Assembly: GCA_009922615.1 (NCBI GenBank)
Contig: RFVF01000038.1
Span: forward strand, 1-43,470
Direction: 5' to 3'
From: Pseudomonadota bacterium
Lineage (GTDB): Bacteria; Verrucomicrobiota; Verrucomicrobiia; Limisphaerales; SXTU01
Length of the DNA stretch: 43,470 bases
The position numbers were made by a program, and so were the translations under genes. Each line of letters starts with the position of its first letter. The first letter of the stretch is position 1. The notes beneath the pieces are model-generated. The model worked only from the letters and a program-made list of their open reading frames with translations. It searched no databases and was not told where the DNA came from. This document shows positions 20,043 to 29,667 of the stretch, piece by piece.

Positions 20043-23000
20043 ATGCATCTCAACCACAGATGGACACGGAAGGACACGGATGTGGAGCGCTCAACTTTCC
20101 GAAGCTTGCTCTCTACGTATCTCCGCGCCCTCTGCTCTCCTGCGTTGAAACGGGCCGCCGTGTTTGCAGGTGCCATCGCTCTCCTCGCGGGCCGTGCCTT
20201 CTCCGCCGCGCCCACGCCAGCCCAAGTCGAATTCTTCGAGCGCAACATCCGGCCGGTCCTCGCCGCCGAGTGTTACGAGTGCCATGCCTCCACAAAGAAG
20301 AAAGGTGGTCTCTCGCTCGACACGCGGGATGGCTTGCTCAATGGCGGCGAATCCGGCCCGGCCATCGTTCCTGGCCAGCCGGATTCCAGCCTGCTCCTGC
20401 AAGCCCTCCGTCAAGCGCATCCGACGCTCAAAATGCCGAAGAACGGCGCGAAGCTGGACGCCCGCATCCTTGCCAACTTCGCCGAGTGGGTTCGCCAAGG
20501 CGCGCCCGACCCGCGCACAGCGCCGACTAATTCAAAGGTGTCTCCCACATCTGCCACTTGGGCGAATACCCTCGCCTTCCGCCGCCAATGGTGGAGCTTC
20601 CAACCGCTTACCCATCCCGCCGTCCCCACGCCGAAAAACGCCGCGTGGAGCCCCAACTCCATTGACCGCTTCCTGCTTGCCAAGATGGAGTCGCACGGCC
20701 TCGTCCCCGGTCCGGACGCCGATCCACGCACGTTGATCCGCCGCCTGACTTTCTCGCTGACTGGACTGCCGCCCAAACCCGAAGAAGTCGAAGCATTTGC
20801 GCGTGAGTTTCAAAGCGGCGATCGAAAGTCGGCCATCGCCAAAACCGCGGACCGCCTCCTCGCCTCCCCCGCCTTCGCCGAGCGCTGGGCGCGCCATTGG
20901 CTCGACCTCGTGCGCTACGCCGAGACGCACGGGTCCGAGGGCGACCCCGAAATCCCGCTCGCCTGGCGCTATCGCGACTACGTCATCCGCGCCTTCGCCG
21001 CCGACGTGCCCGCTGACCAACTCATCCGCGAACACATCGCCGGAGACCTGCTCCCGCCCGCGCAGATCCGCTGGAGCAAATCCGACGCCCTGAACGAATC
21101 CCGTCTCGGCACCACGCACTTCCGGCTCGTCGAGCACGGCTTTCAGCCGGTGGACACACTCGACGATCAGGTCAAGGCCGTGGATAACCAGATTGATGTC
21201 CTCTCGAAAGCCTTCCAAGGTCTCACAACCTCCTGTGCTCGCTGCCACGACCACAAATTCGACCCCATCAGCCAGCGCGACTACTACGCGCTCTACGGCG
21301 TGCTCGCGAGTGCCCGCCCCGCGCAGGTGCAACTGGACGCTCCCGAACTGCTCGCCAAGAACCGCGCCGAACTGCTCGCGCTGAAAGCCCAAATCAAGCC
21401 CGCTCTCGCCGACGCTTGGTGCGATGCCGTCCCGCAACTCCTCGCCCAACTCACGCGCGGCTCCAGCGCCGACCCGCAACTCGCCGCACTCCAACAGCGA
21501 CTCACCAAACTCGAAGCCGAGCTCGCCGCCCTCGAAGCCGAGGCCCGGGCGAGAGCCCTCGGAGCGCGGCTCTCCGAGCCGCAGCAAGACACCCCGCAAG
21601 GCAAGGCCCCGAACTCACCACCACCTTCCACAAGCCACCCTGCTGCGGCTCACAGAGCCGCGCTCCTGCCCCAACCCCTCGCCCGCTGGTCTTTCGACAA
21701 AGACGCCCGCGACCAACTCGGTTCCCTGCACGGCGAGTTGCTCGGCGGCGCGACCCTCCGCAACGGCCGCCTCATTCTCGACGGCAAGGACGCCCACCTC
21801 CGCACCCCGCCACTCGGCCGCGGGCTGCGCGAGAAGACACTCGAAGCCTGGGTCGCACTCGCCACGCTCGACCAAGCTGGCGGCGGCGTCCTCACGGTCG
21901 AGACCAGTAACGGCACGGTCTTCGACGCCATCGTCTTTGGCGAGAAGTCCCCGCGAAAATGGGTCAACGGCAGCAACAACTTCCTTCGCTCACGCACCCT
22001 CGATGGCGTGACCGAGACCGCCAAGCCTGGCGAACTCGTCTACCTAGCCGTCACCTATCGTGCGGATGGCACCATCGCGTTCTTCCGCAACGGCCAGCCC
22101 TACGATGCCCCGCATCGGCCCGACGCCCCGCTCGTCACCTTCCCCGCCGACGCGCACTTGCTGCTCGGGCGACGCCACACCGGCGGTGGCCGCGCCTTCC
22201 TCGCTGGCGAGATTGACGAGGCCCGTCTCTACGACCGCGCGCTGACCGCCGAGGAAATCGCCGCGTCCTTCAAGGCCGGTCCCATCGGCGTCAGCCCCGA
22301 GGAAATCGCGAAGGCCATGACGCCCGAGCAAACGGCGAAGCACGCCGCGCTGTCCGCCGACTTGAAGCAACTCCGCGCCGAACTCGCAGCGAAATCTCCC
22401 TCCGCCACCGAGGACGCGCTCGCCGCCGCGCTCAAGGACGCGCAGACCAACGTCGCCAGCCCACTCCACGCGTGGGCGAAATTGAGCAAGCTGGACGGCC
22501 ACGCCTTCGCCACCGGCTGGGCTGATGTGACAAAGTCGTGGAGCGACGCGCTCGCTGCCGCACAGCAGCACAACGCGCAGTTCAAGACGGAGTGGGACTT
22601 GGGTGGCACCGACGCGGCGAAGTGGTTCACGGAAGGCAATGCCTTTGGTAGGGACGCGCTGCCGCGCGTCCTCCCCGGCGACTTCGCCCTCGAACCCGAT
22701 GGCGAGCTTGTGCTGAAGGGCCTTCTGCCCGCCGGCATTTCCTCCCACCTCGTCAGCGAAAAACATGGCGGTCTCCTTACCTCCCCGCGCTTCCGCATCA
22801 CCACCGACAGCATCAGTGTGCGCGCCGCCGGCGGTAAAGGCGCGATGGTCCGTGTCATCGTGGACAACTATCCGCTCGGCTCGAACCCGATCTTCCCCAA
22901 ATCCGAGCTGAACCGCGACGAACCCGGTTGGGTGCGCATGGATACCGCGTATCGCAAAGGCTCCTGGGCTTACCTCGAGTTCGGCACCGCCGACGACCTC

Positions 23001-24335
23001 ACGCGCAAGCTGGGCAAGAACAGCGACTCTGCAGGCCGCTCGTGGTTCAGCGCCGCGCGCGCCGTCTTCCACGACAAAGATACGCCGCGGGAAGAACCGC
23101 TCGCACCGGCAGCGCTGTTCGCCCGTGCCGCCGGCTTGCAGTCGCCGGCACTCACTAGCGCCGCCGCGCTCGCGACGCTCTATTCCGAGACCCTCAACAC
23201 TGCTGTGCAGTCATGGCGCGAAGGCAACTTGACCGAAGCCCAGCGTGCATTCCTCGACTTCTTCGTCCGTCGCGGCCTGCTGCCTAGTTCACTCAAAGCT
23301 CTGCCAAAAGCCGTCCAACTCGTCGTGGAGTATCGCCAACTCGAAGGCGAAATTACCGCGCCCCGCCGCGCACCCGGCGTCATCGAAGGCACCGCCTTCG
23401 ACTCCCCGATCCTCACTCGCGGCGACCACACCAAGCCCGGCGACGCAGTGCCACGTGGCTACCTCGAAGTGCTCACGCGCCCGAAAGCCACACCCCAAGC
23501 CCTCCTGCCGCCCCGCCTAGCCCTCGCCGAGGCCATCACCTCGCCGCAAAACCCGCTCACGGCCCGCGTCATGGTCAACCGCGTCTGGCATCACCTCTTC
23601 GGGCGCGGCCTCGTGCCGACAGTGGACAACTTCGGCCGCCTCGGCGACCAGCCCACGCACCCGGAGTTGCTCGACCACCTCGCCGCGCAGTTCATCGCCG
23701 AGGGTTGGTCTTTCAAGAAGCTCATTCACCAGCTCGTCACCACGCGCGCCTTCCAACTCGCCAGCGAACCCACCGCCGCCGCCCGCGAACGCGACGCCAA
23801 CAACGCCTACCTCTCGCACTTCCGCGTCCGCCGCCTCGAAGCAGAGGCCATCCGTGACGCGTTGCTCGCCGTCAGCGGACGCCTCGACGCCACGCCGTTC
23901 GGCCCCCCCGTCGGCATCGGCGACCGCGCGCGTCGGAGCATTTATCTCAACGTGCGCCGCAACAACCTCAGCCCGTTCCTCGAAATCTTCGACGCGCCCA
24001 AACCCTTCACCACCCTCGGCCGCCGCGATGCCACGAACGTCCCCGCGCAATCGCTCGCGCTGCTCAACGATCCATTTGTAATAGACCTCGCGCGCCAGTG
24101 GGCGGTCGCATCCATCAGCACCGAGCCGGACGTGAACGCCCGCGTCCGCCGGATGTTCGAGGCCGCCTTCGCCCGCCCGCCAAGCACCGACGAAGCCGCC
24201 AAGGCCCACGCCTACCTCGCCGCCCTCGCCCGCGAAGCGAACATCCCCGGCGACCAACTCGCCACGAGCGAACGCGTCTGGCAGGACTTCGCCCAGTCAC
24301 TCTTCAACTTGAAGGAGTTCATTTATGTGCGGTGA
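20043..24335 (+). CDS. Giant PSCyt1/DUF1549/LamG/DUF1553 protein
   Basis: Domains in order: PSCyt1 with the haem motif C77-YE-C80-H81, DUF1549 with a second CxxCH at C398-H402 (CARCHDHKFDPIS), a LamG/concanavalin-like domain (about 560-740), an unassigned middle part, and DUF1553 (about 1150-1420; NPLTARVMVNRVWHHLFGRG, THPELLDHLAAQF). The LamG insertion explains the length of 1430. The first 34 residues lie in an interspersed repeat (20053-20081 and beyond). A TTG at 20145 would start a perfect signal peptide (KRAAVFAGAIALLAGRAFSA) and is probably the real start. A REP-like pair lies inside the coding sequence at 21561-21666. It overlaps the next gene by 11 bases. Confidence 0.9.
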   Translation: MHLNHRWTRKDTDVERSTFRSLLSTYLRALCSPALKRAAVFAGAIALLAGRAFSAAPTPAQVEFFERNIRPVLAAECYECHASTKKKGGLSLDTRDGLLNGGESGPAIVPGQPDSSLLLQALRQAHPTLKMPKNGAKLDARILANFAEWVRQGAPDPRTAPTNSKVSPTSATWANTLAFRRQWWSFQPLTHPAVPTPKNAAWSPNSIDRFLLAKMESHGLVPGPDADPRTLIRRLTFSLTGLPPKPEEVEAFAREFQSGDRKSAIAKTADRLLASPAFAERWARHWLDLVRYAETHGSEGDPEIPLAWRYRDYVIRAFAADVPADQLIREHIAGDLLPPAQIRWSKSDALNESRLGTTHFRLVEHGFQPVDTLDDQVKAVDNQIDVLSKAFQGLTTSCARCHDHKFDPISQRDYYALYGVLASARPAQVQLDAPELLAKNRAELLALKAQIKPALADAWCDAVPQLLAQLTRGSSADPQLAALQQRLTKLEAELAALEAEARARALGARLSEPQQDTPQGKAPNSPPPSTSHPAAAHRAALLPQPLARWSFDKDARDQLGSLHGELLGGATLRNGRLILDGKDAHLRTPPLGRGLREKTLEAWVALATLDQAGGGVLTVETSNGTVFDAIVFGEKSPRKWVNGSNNFLRSRTLDGVTETAKPGELVYLAVTYRADGTIAFFRNGQPYDAPHRPDAPLVTFPADAHLLLGRRHTGGGRAFLAGEIDEARLYDRALTAEEIAASFKAGPIGVSPEEIAKAMTPEQTAKHAALSADLKQLRAELAAKSPSATEDALAAALKDAQTNVASPLHAWAKLSKLDGHAFATGWADVTKSWSDALAAAQQHNAQFKTEWDLGGTDAAKWFTEGNAFGRDALPRVLPGDFALEPDGELVLKGLLPAGISSHLVSEKHGGLLTSPRFRITTDSISVRAAGGKGAMVRVIVDNYPLGSNPIFPKSELNRDEPGWVRMDTAYRKGSWAYLEFGTADDLTRKLGKNSDSAGRSWFSAARAVFHDKDTPREEPLAPAALFARAAGLQSPALTSAAALATLYSETLNTAVQSWREGNLTEAQRAFLDFFVRRGLLPSSLKALPKAVQLVVEYRQLEGEITAPRRAPGVIEGTAFDSPILTRGDHTKPGDAVPRGYLEVLTRPKATPQALLPPRLALAEAITSPQNPLTARVMVNRVWHHLFGRGLVPTVDNFGRLGDQPTHPELLDHLAAQFIAEGWSFKKLIHQLVTTRAFQLASEPTAAARERDANNAYLSHFRVRRLEAEAIRDALLAVSGRLDATPFGPPVGIGDRARRSIYLNVRRNNLSPFLEIFDAPKPFTTLGRRDATNVPAQSLALLNDPFVIDLARQWAVASISTEPDVNARVRRMFEAAFARPPSTDEAAKAHAYLAALAREANIPGDQLATSERVWQDFAQSLFNLKEFIYVR
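20053..20148. repeat. Interspersed repeat overlapping the 5' end of the giant PSCyt gene
   Basis: The stretch ACCACAGATGGACACGGA... (20053-20081) belongs with the CCACAGAT/CACGGAT pieces at 10831-10860 and, inverted, 28252-28272. It is followed by a CTCCGCGCCCTCTGC-type piece reaching about 20148. Together they have the look of a mobile-type bacterial non-coding repeat. Codons 1-34 of the annotated frame would be translated from it, which argues for a downstream start. Confidence 0.5.
21561..21666. repeat. REP-like inverted palindrome pair inside a coding sequence
   Basis: Two 26-base arms (21561-21586 and 21641-21666) are reverse complements of each other with two mismatches. Each arm is also a hairpin by itself: GCGGCTC-TCC-GAGCCGC and GCGGCTC-ACA-GAGCCGC. 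Paired, inverted, self-palindromic units are the pattern of REP/BIME elements. They lie in frame in the low-complexity linker between DUF1549 and the LamG domain, so the protein reads through the element without a stop. Confidence 0.7.
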
Positions 24336-26673
24336 GTGGATCCACAGAGGCACAGAGAACCCAGAGGGCACAAAGCGCGCAGGCAAGGCTGCTTTGCCAT
24401 TCCCTGTGTCCACTGTGCCTCTGTGGTTAATCCTCCCGGTCTTGAGCGTTGCGCTCCCGCAGTCGATCCCCGCCGACCTCGCCGTCCGGCGGATCGAAAT
24501 ATCTCCCCCATCATCCCATTCGCGCGTCCCTGCTGCGACTGCACAAGGCCGCTTGCTCGCACCGCAGGCCATCTCCGCCGTTCACGTCAGCGCGGATGGA
24601 AAGTTCATCACCGTCGGCACGATGGCGCATAGCCACGACGCGAACGTGTGGCAGCTCGCGCCCGACGGCTCGGTGCTCGCGAAGCGACACCTGCCGCCGT
24701 GGGCTCCCATACAGGTCGCGACGCTTGACGGCGGCAAGGCGCTGGCCGTCGGGCTGGCCTACTCGCGCGTGACCTCGCCGGAGCCGACGGTGTGGCTCGG
24801 CGGCACGGATGCGCTCTTGCGCGAGCTGTTGAAGGACACGTTCGTCGAAGCTGACACGCGCGACAGCGAACTGGCCCGTCTGCGGCCCGGCGCGGGCGAC
24901 TGGCGCACAGGCTGGTTCGCGAGTCACCTCGGCGAACTCTTCGTCCACGGGCCGGATTGGGCCTTCAAGCCGCCGGGCTTGTTCCTGCACGCCGATGGCT
25001 CGCGGACGCGCCTGCGTTACGAGGACAAGAACCAGTTGCCCACCAGCCGCCCCACGAGCATGGCTGCGAGTCGCGATGGCAAACGCGCTGCGTTCGGCTG
25101 GCTCTCACTGAATCAGCCAGTTGACATGCGCAAGCCGCGCCAAGCTGTGAGTGTGTGGAGCGTGAATCCGAACCGCCCGCTATGGACCGCTCCGGCCTCC
25201 GATGATGTAGCAGCCTCCGCCTTACCAAACCCGGCGGCGGACCTTCCGGAGTTGGCGAAGGACGGCTTCCGCCTTGCCGCCGACGTGGTCGCGCCTGGCA
25301 CGGTGACGGCGGCGGTGGCATTGAACGCCGACGGCTCGCGCGTCGCGTTGGTGGAATACGGCGTGCAGATCTGGACGCGCAGCGGGCCGGCCATCGGCAA
25401 GTGGGACCCGCCCATTCACACGCTGAACTTCGTGCCGACGCAACGTGGGCGGTTGCGAGTCTTCGACGGATCCGGCAAGGAGATACTGCGCGAGTGGCTG
25501 CCGGAAGCGGGCTTGTTCGAGGTCGGCTTCGGTGGCGACGCGGACGCGGTGTGGTGCTGGCCGACGTCGTGGTTCGCGCGCGGCATGGCGGGTGAGCCGT
25601 GGCTGCCGGTGCAAGCGGACGCGCGCACAGTGTATCGCGTGGACTTGGCCACCCGCGCGACGACGGCCTTCGCCTTCGCTGACGCCATTGCCGACTGCGT
25701 GCCCTGCCCTGCTGACGGTCGCGTGCTCGTGTCCGGCTGGGATGGCCAAGTGGCCTTGCTGGGAGCGGATGGGAAGGTTGTTGCGAAGCTAGAGCTGAAC
25801 GCGTCCGCACGGCTCGCTTGGAGCGGCGACGGGACTTTCGCCGTGGTTGGCACTGCGAACGGTCAACTCGCCCAGCTAGAGCGTGACGGCAAGTTGAATT
25901 GGAGGCAGAACCTATCCGTGGCGGAACCTCCGGCCATAACAACACTCCCTGCCGAAATAGTTGCCGGCCTTCCCGTATATCAAGGCGGGCGCATCCCGCA
26001 GAGCGAGCACGCCTACGTCGGCGACATCTGGGTGCTCAAACTCGGGCGTGAGGCGGTGGTGGTGGATGCGGGCGGCACGTCGGGCTTCGCGCTGTCGCAG
26101 GCGCGCGTGAAGGCGCTGGGCATCGAACGCGTGACTCATGTTCTCCATACGCATTCGCATGGCGACCATTCCGGCGGCGCGTATCTGTGGCGCGCGGCAG
26201 GCGCGAAGATTGTCGGCCCAAAGTCCGCCGCACTCACGCTGACCTGGCTCATGCCGATGCTCACGGACTACGGCATCTTCCCGCCGCGTCCGCTGGACGT
26301 GCCGCTGCCGCTCGCGCGCGTGGGTGACGAGACGGAGTTCGCCGTCTCGGAGCAGAAGTTCCGTGCGCTCTTCGTGCCGGGGCACAGCTTCGACCTGACG
26401 GTTTACATGACGGAGCTGGGCGGCAAGCGCGTGGCGTTTACCGGCGACCTCGGCTTCGAGCGTGAGAGCGACATCGTCCACCGCTGCTGGGGCGACGCGG
26501 AGAAGGCTTGCCCCGTCATCAAGGCCATCCGCGAGAAGCTGCTGGCGTGGAAGCCCGACGTCGTCTTCACCGGCCACGGCGTGCGCCCGAACGGCACGGA
26601 ATGGGTGGAGGATTTGTTGCGCCGCTCGGAGGAATCGCTGGCGAAGGCCGCCGTCAAAGGAGATAGCAAATGA
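24325..26673 (+). CDS. Beta-propeller plus metallo-beta-lactamase-fold fusion protein
   Basis: Residues about 80-530 have repeated short beta-blades with periodic W/DG patterns ([34 protein letters not shown]), typical of a WD40- or PQQ-like propeller. Residues about 560-780 form a metallo-beta-lactamase fold with H610-S-H612-G-D614-H615 ([11 protein letters not shown]), then [18 protein letters not shown] and [10 protein letters not shown]. Metal-dependent hydrolysis is likely, substrate unknown. The first 30 or so codons lie in a palindromic repeat. The ATG at 24325 has a good upstream GGAG, while GTG codons at 24406 or 24415 would start a more normal signal segment. It overlaps both neighbours. 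Confidence 0.85.
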   Translation: MCGEWIHRGTENPEGTKRAGKAALPFPVSTVPLWLILPVLSVALPQSIPADLAVRRIEISPPSSHSRVPAATAQGRLLAPQAISAVHVSADGKFITVGTMAHSHDANVWQLAPDGSVLAKRHLPPWAPIQVATLDGGKALAVGLAYSRVTSPEPTVWLGGTDALLRELLKDTFVEADTRDSELARLRPGAGDWRTGWFASHLGELFVHGPDWAFKPPGLFLHADGSRTRLRYEDKNQLPTSRPTSMAASRDGKRAAFGWLSLNQPVDMRKPRQAVSVWSVNPNRPLWTAPASDDVAASALPNPAADLPELAKDGFRLAADVVAPGTVTAAVALNADGSRVALVEYGVQIWTRSGPAIGKWDPPIHTLNFVPTQRGRLRVFDGSGKEILREWLPEAGLFEVGFGGDADAVWCWPTSWFARGMAGEPWLPVQADARTVYRVDLATRATTAFAFADAIADCVPCPADGRVLVSGWDGQVALLGADGKVVAKLELNASARLAWSGDGTFAVVGTANGQLAQLERDGKLNWRQNLSVAEPPAITTLPAEIVAGLPVYQGGRIPQSEHAYVGDIWVLKLGREAVVVDAGGTSGFALSQARVKALGIERVTHVLHTHSHGDHSGGAYLWRAAGAKIVGPKSAALTLTWLMPMLTDYGIFPPRPLDVPLPLARVGDETEFAVSEQKFRALFVPGHSFDLTVYMTELGGKRVAFTGDLGFERESDIVHRCWGDAEKACPVIKAIREKLLAWKPDVVFTGHGVRPNGTEWVEDLLRRSEESLAKAAVKGDSK
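24342..24426. repeat. Perfect 14-bp inverted repeat element at a gene junction
   Basis: CCACAGAGGCACAG (24342-24355) pairs exactly with CTGTGCCTCTGTGG (24413-24426). The inner part contains a second, weaker inverted pair (GGCAA...TTGCC). This is the widespread CCACAGAGGCACAGAG style of bacterial non-coding repeat. It lies immediately after the stop codon of the 1430-residue gene and within the first codons of the propeller/MBL gene, so it would also form a hairpin in the polycistronic mRNA. Confidence 0.65.
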
Positions 26674-28103
26674 ACTTGAAGCCGATGAACCTACCCGCTC
26701 TCTCCCGCCGCGAAGTGCTTCGCCGCACGTCGCTCGGCTTCGGCTCGCTCGCGCTGGCGGGCTTGATGAACAGCCGCACGTTCGGCGCCGCGGGGCTGCC
26801 GGTGGGCGCGCCGCACTTCGCGCCGAGGGCCAAGCGCGTCATCTTTGCTTATATGAGCGGCGGGGTGTCGCATGTGGACTCGTTTGACCCCAAGCCTGCG
26901 CTTGCGCAGCGCCACGGCCAGCCGATGCCCGTGCCGGTGAAGCCCACGATGTTCAACAACAACGGCAACATCATGGCCAGCCCGTGGGAAGCCAAGCCGC
27001 GCGGACGGAGCGGGGTGATAATGACGGACTTGTTCCCTAAGCTCGCCGGGCTCGCCGACGACCTCGCGGTGATTCGCAGTATGACCACCAAGGTCAACGA
27101 GCACGCGCAGGGCAACTACGCGTTCCACACCAGCTTCCCCTTCATGGGCCACCCCAGCGCCGGCGCGTGGATCAGCTACGGCCTTGGCGTGGAGAACCAG
27201 AACCTCCCCGGGTTCGTCGTGCTGCAAAGCGGTGGTGCGGCTCCGCCACACGGCGGCGTGGGGCTCTTCAGCAATGGCTACCTGCCGGCGCAGCATCAGG
27301 CCAGCATCCTCCGTGTGGATGAGCTGCCGGCGTTGCCGAACATAAAGCCCCGCGAGAGCAACGATGCCCAACGCGCGCGGCTCGACTTCATTCGCTCGCT
27401 CGACGCGCCCTTCGCGCAGGCTACCGGCGAGGCGGCCATCGAAGGCGCGATTCGCAACTACGAGACGGCCTATCGGATGCAATCTGCCGTGCCGGAGCTG
27501 TGCGACATCTCCGGCGAAAGCGAGGCGACCAAGCGCCTCTACGGCCTCGACTCCCCGCACAAGCAATGCGCCAGCTACGGGCGGCAATGCCTCGTCGCGC
27601 GGCGGCTCATCGAGCGCGGCGTGCGCTTCGTGGAACTAAGCTGCCTCAATGAAAGCATCGGTGCGGGCGGCGCGGGGAACCCGTGGGACCAACACGGCAA
27701 GATCAAAGAAGGCCACGGCGCGATGGCGCATCAGGTGGACACCGGTCTTGCCGCGCTCATCACCGACCTGAAGGCGCGCGGCCTCTACGACGACACGCTC
27801 ATTCTCTTCAGCGGCGAGTTTGGCCGCACGCCCTTCTCGCAGGGCAGCGACGGGCGCGACCACAACCCCTTCGGTTTCAGCCTCTGGCTGGCGGGCGGCG
27901 GCGTGCGGGGCGGCACGGCCTTCGGCGCGACGGACGAGCTGGGCTATTACGCCGTGGAGGACAAGTGCGAAATCTACGACCTCTACGCCACCGTGCTACA
28001 CCTGCTAGGCTTGGATCATGAGAAGCTGACGTTCCGCTTCGGAGGGCGCGACTTCCGCCTGACGGACGTGCATGGGCACGTCATCCGGGAGATTTTAGCG
28101 TAG
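26670..28103 (+). CDS. DUF1501 protein, Tat-exported (operon copy)
   Basis: The 477 residues begin with a twin-arginine signal ([14 protein letters not shown]) and end with the family block [21 protein letters not shown]. In between are [33 protein letters not shown] and LAGGGVRGG. The start overlaps the previous stop by four bases (ATGA) behind a strong AAGGAGA site. It is therefore translationally coupled to the propeller/MBL gene and, through it, to the giant PSCyt gene, the usual DUF1501 partner. Export through Tat implies folding, possibly with a metal, before secretion. Function unknown. Confidence 0.93.
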   Translation: MNLKPMNLPALSRREVLRRTSLGFGSLALAGLMNSRTFGAAGLPVGAPHFAPRAKRVIFAYMSGGVSHVDSFDPKPALAQRHGQPMPVPVKPTMFNNNGNIMASPWEAKPRGRSGVIMTDLFPKLAGLADDLAVIRSMTTKVNEHAQGNYAFHTSFPFMGHPSAGAWISYGLGVENQNLPGFVVLQSGGAAPPHGGVGLFSNGYLPAQHQASILRVDELPALPNIKPRESNDAQRARLDFIRSLDAPFAQATGEAAIEGAIRNYETAYRMQSAVPELCDISGESEATKRLYGLDSPHKQCASYGRQCLVARRLIERGVRFVELSCLNESIGAGGAGNPWDQHGKIKEGHGAMAHQVDTGLAALITDLKARGLYDDTLILFSGEFGRTPFSQGSDGRDHNPFGFSLWLAGGGVRGGTAFGATDELGYYAVEDKCEIYDLYATVLHLLGLDHEKLTFRFGGRDFRLTDVHGHVIREILA

Positions 28104-28213
28104 GGAAAAAAGCACGCCACTGGCGTGCTGCTGTGGCCGTCCCGCCACATCTTCGTCAGTCCAACTTAAGACTTTTTGGGAGGGATGGCGGCGGCGGCGA
28201 GGCTTTCTCCTGC

Positions 28214-28272
28214 ATTCCTGCTCTCCCTATGAAGTTCCTTGTCTGTGTGTAATCTGTGTTTCATCCGTGGCT
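28214..28272. repeat. Intergenic repeat pieces between DUF1501 and aldolase genes
   Basis: ATTCCTGCTCTCC (28214-28226) is an exact copy of the core of the inverted repeat at 1020-1032. ATCTGTGTTTCATCCGTGGCT-like sequence (28252-28272) is the reverse complement type of the piece at 10831-10860. It reaches the stop codon of the aldolase gene. Neither looks like a promoter. Confidence 0.5.
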
Positions 28273-29191
28273 AAGAATTCGGTTTCGCCGCTTCAATCAT
28301 TCGGTCAAACAGCCGTTCCACTTCGCGAGTAGTTTCGGCGTCGAGACGGAATCCGACGGGGCCACGGACGAGGGCGTTTTGGAAAATGCCCTGGCGGACG
28401 AGGAGGTGCTTCTCCACGGCGAGGAAAGCGTCGAGGCTCGTCTGCATCGAGATGAGCGCGGCGAGCGGTCCGTGGATGCGGTCGGCGCTCGCAGTGTCGC
28501 CGGCGGCGAGCGCATTCCAGAGCGGGACGAGGCCGCGAATGAGGTCCGCGCCCGGCATGGTGCCGACGATGCCGCGCCGGAAGGAGTCCACGAGCGCGAT
28601 GCCGCCGGTGCCCTCGAAGACCCGCGCGCGTCCACCCGTGGCGTCGCGCAACTCGGAGAGCTTCGGACCGATGGGACTGGCCTCGGGCTTGTAGAGGACG
28701 CGCTCGGGGCCGAACTCGTCGAGCAGCCGCGCCTGCATGGCAATGGGCATCGGTTTGCCGACGTAGCCGCTGGCGTCCTGCACGATGACGGGGATGCGTA
28801 TGGCTTCGATGATACGCCGGTAGTAGGCGAGCAACTCCGCTTCGCCGATGCCCACGGACACGGGCGGAATGGCCATCACCGCGTCCGCGCCGACGGACTC
28901 GGCCTGCCGCGCGTAGCGCTCGGCAACCTTGCTCGACTCCGCGCCGACGCTGATGACGACCACGCCGCGCGCGCGACCGAACTTGCACGCGGCCGCAGCG
29001 AGTTCCTCGCGCTCCTCACTGGAGAGGCGCAACGTCTCGGACACCATCGCCATGACGATGCCGTGCGCGCCGCAGTCGTAGAGCCAGGCGATTTCACGTT
29101 CGAGGGTGAAGTAGTCGATGGTTTCATCGGGGTGGTAGGGCGTCTGGAAGACCGGCAGGACGCCGCGCAGTTCGCGTGAGGTGGAAGTCAT
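28271..29191 (-). CDS. Dihydrodipicolinate synthase/N-acetylneuraminate lyase family aldolase
   Basis: From the ATG at 29191 the 306-residue protein matches the DapA-type TIM barrel. The Schiff-base lysine is K168 (VLYKPEAS), preceded by ESVGADAVMAIPP and followed by GTGGIALVDSFRRGIVGTMPGADL. Where DapA has a Tyr in the Y-N-x-P region, this protein reads VIVQDASGY. It is therefore unlikely to be the lysine-pathway enzyme and more likely a keto-acid aldolase or lyase of sugar-acid breakdown. It is a single gene between two plus-strand DUF1501 genes, with repeat pieces just downstream of its stop (28214-28272). Confidence 0.88.
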   Translation of the reverse strand: MTSTSRELRGVLPVFQTPYHPDETIDYFTLEREIAWLYDCGAHGIVMAMVSETLRLSSEEREELAAAACKFGRARGVVVISVGAESSKVAERYARQAESVGADAVMAIPPVSVGIGEAELLAYYRRIIEAIRIPVIVQDASGYVGKPMPIAMQARLLDEFGPERVLYKPEASPIGPKLSELRDATGGRARVFEGTGGIALVDSFRRGIVGTMPGADLIRGLVPLWNALAAGDTASADRIHGPLAALISMQTSLDAFLAVEKHLLVRQGIFQNALVRGPVGFRLDAETTREVERLFDRMIEAAKPNS

Positions 29192-29307
29192 GTGTCGCGG
29201 GAGTTGTAGCCAGCGGAACGGCAATGACAAGCGTCGGCGCAGCGAAAGTTGCGGAGAACACGGATGGGCGTTGCGGCGTCTAACGTGCCATTGCTAGGTT
29301 TCCGGAC

Positions 29308-29667
29308 ATGAAGCGCCGCACCATTCAGCCTCTGCTGAGGTTCGACTTGGCGTTGCTGTGTGCGTGTCTGGTCACTTCGCCACCATCTGCAAAAGCAATC
29401 AGTGTTACGTGGTGGGACCATGACTGGACTTTAAGCGTAGGGAGCAACATCTATGGCCTTCAAGGCATGGCAACGGGAACGCCTGACGCTTGGACGATCT
29501 TTCGATTTGGCAATCAGATACCTGATCTTATTTTGAGTGTGGACGTCCGCATCGTCGCTGCGGCGGTTATCGCCACATTGCTGTTGGCTACGTTTTGCAT
29601 CCTTGGTCTCCTTTCATTCTCACTTCGTTCCAAGCCCAAGCTCACCGAACACGTCAAAGCTCCATGA
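29308..29667 (+). CDS. Small single-pass membrane protein of unknown function, coupled to a DUF1501 gene
   Basis: The 119 residues have a signal peptide ending near SPPSAKA, an exported segment with several Trp residues (VTWWDHDWTLSVGSN, AWTIFRFGNQ), one membrane helix (about residues 78-103) and a short lysine-containing tail. The stop codon overlaps the ATG of the next DUF1501 gene by four bases, so translation is probably coupled. Its size, topology and a W-x-x-F-x-FG pattern resemble the small protein at 12571-12918. I recognise no family. The base composition is more AT-rich than the neighbours. Confidence 0.68.
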   Translation: MKRRTIQPLLRFDLALLCACLVTSPPSAKAISVTWWDHDWTLSVGSNIYGLQGMATGTPDAWTIFRFGNQIPDLILSVDVRIVAAAVIATLLLATFCILGLLSFSLRSKPKLTEHVKAP

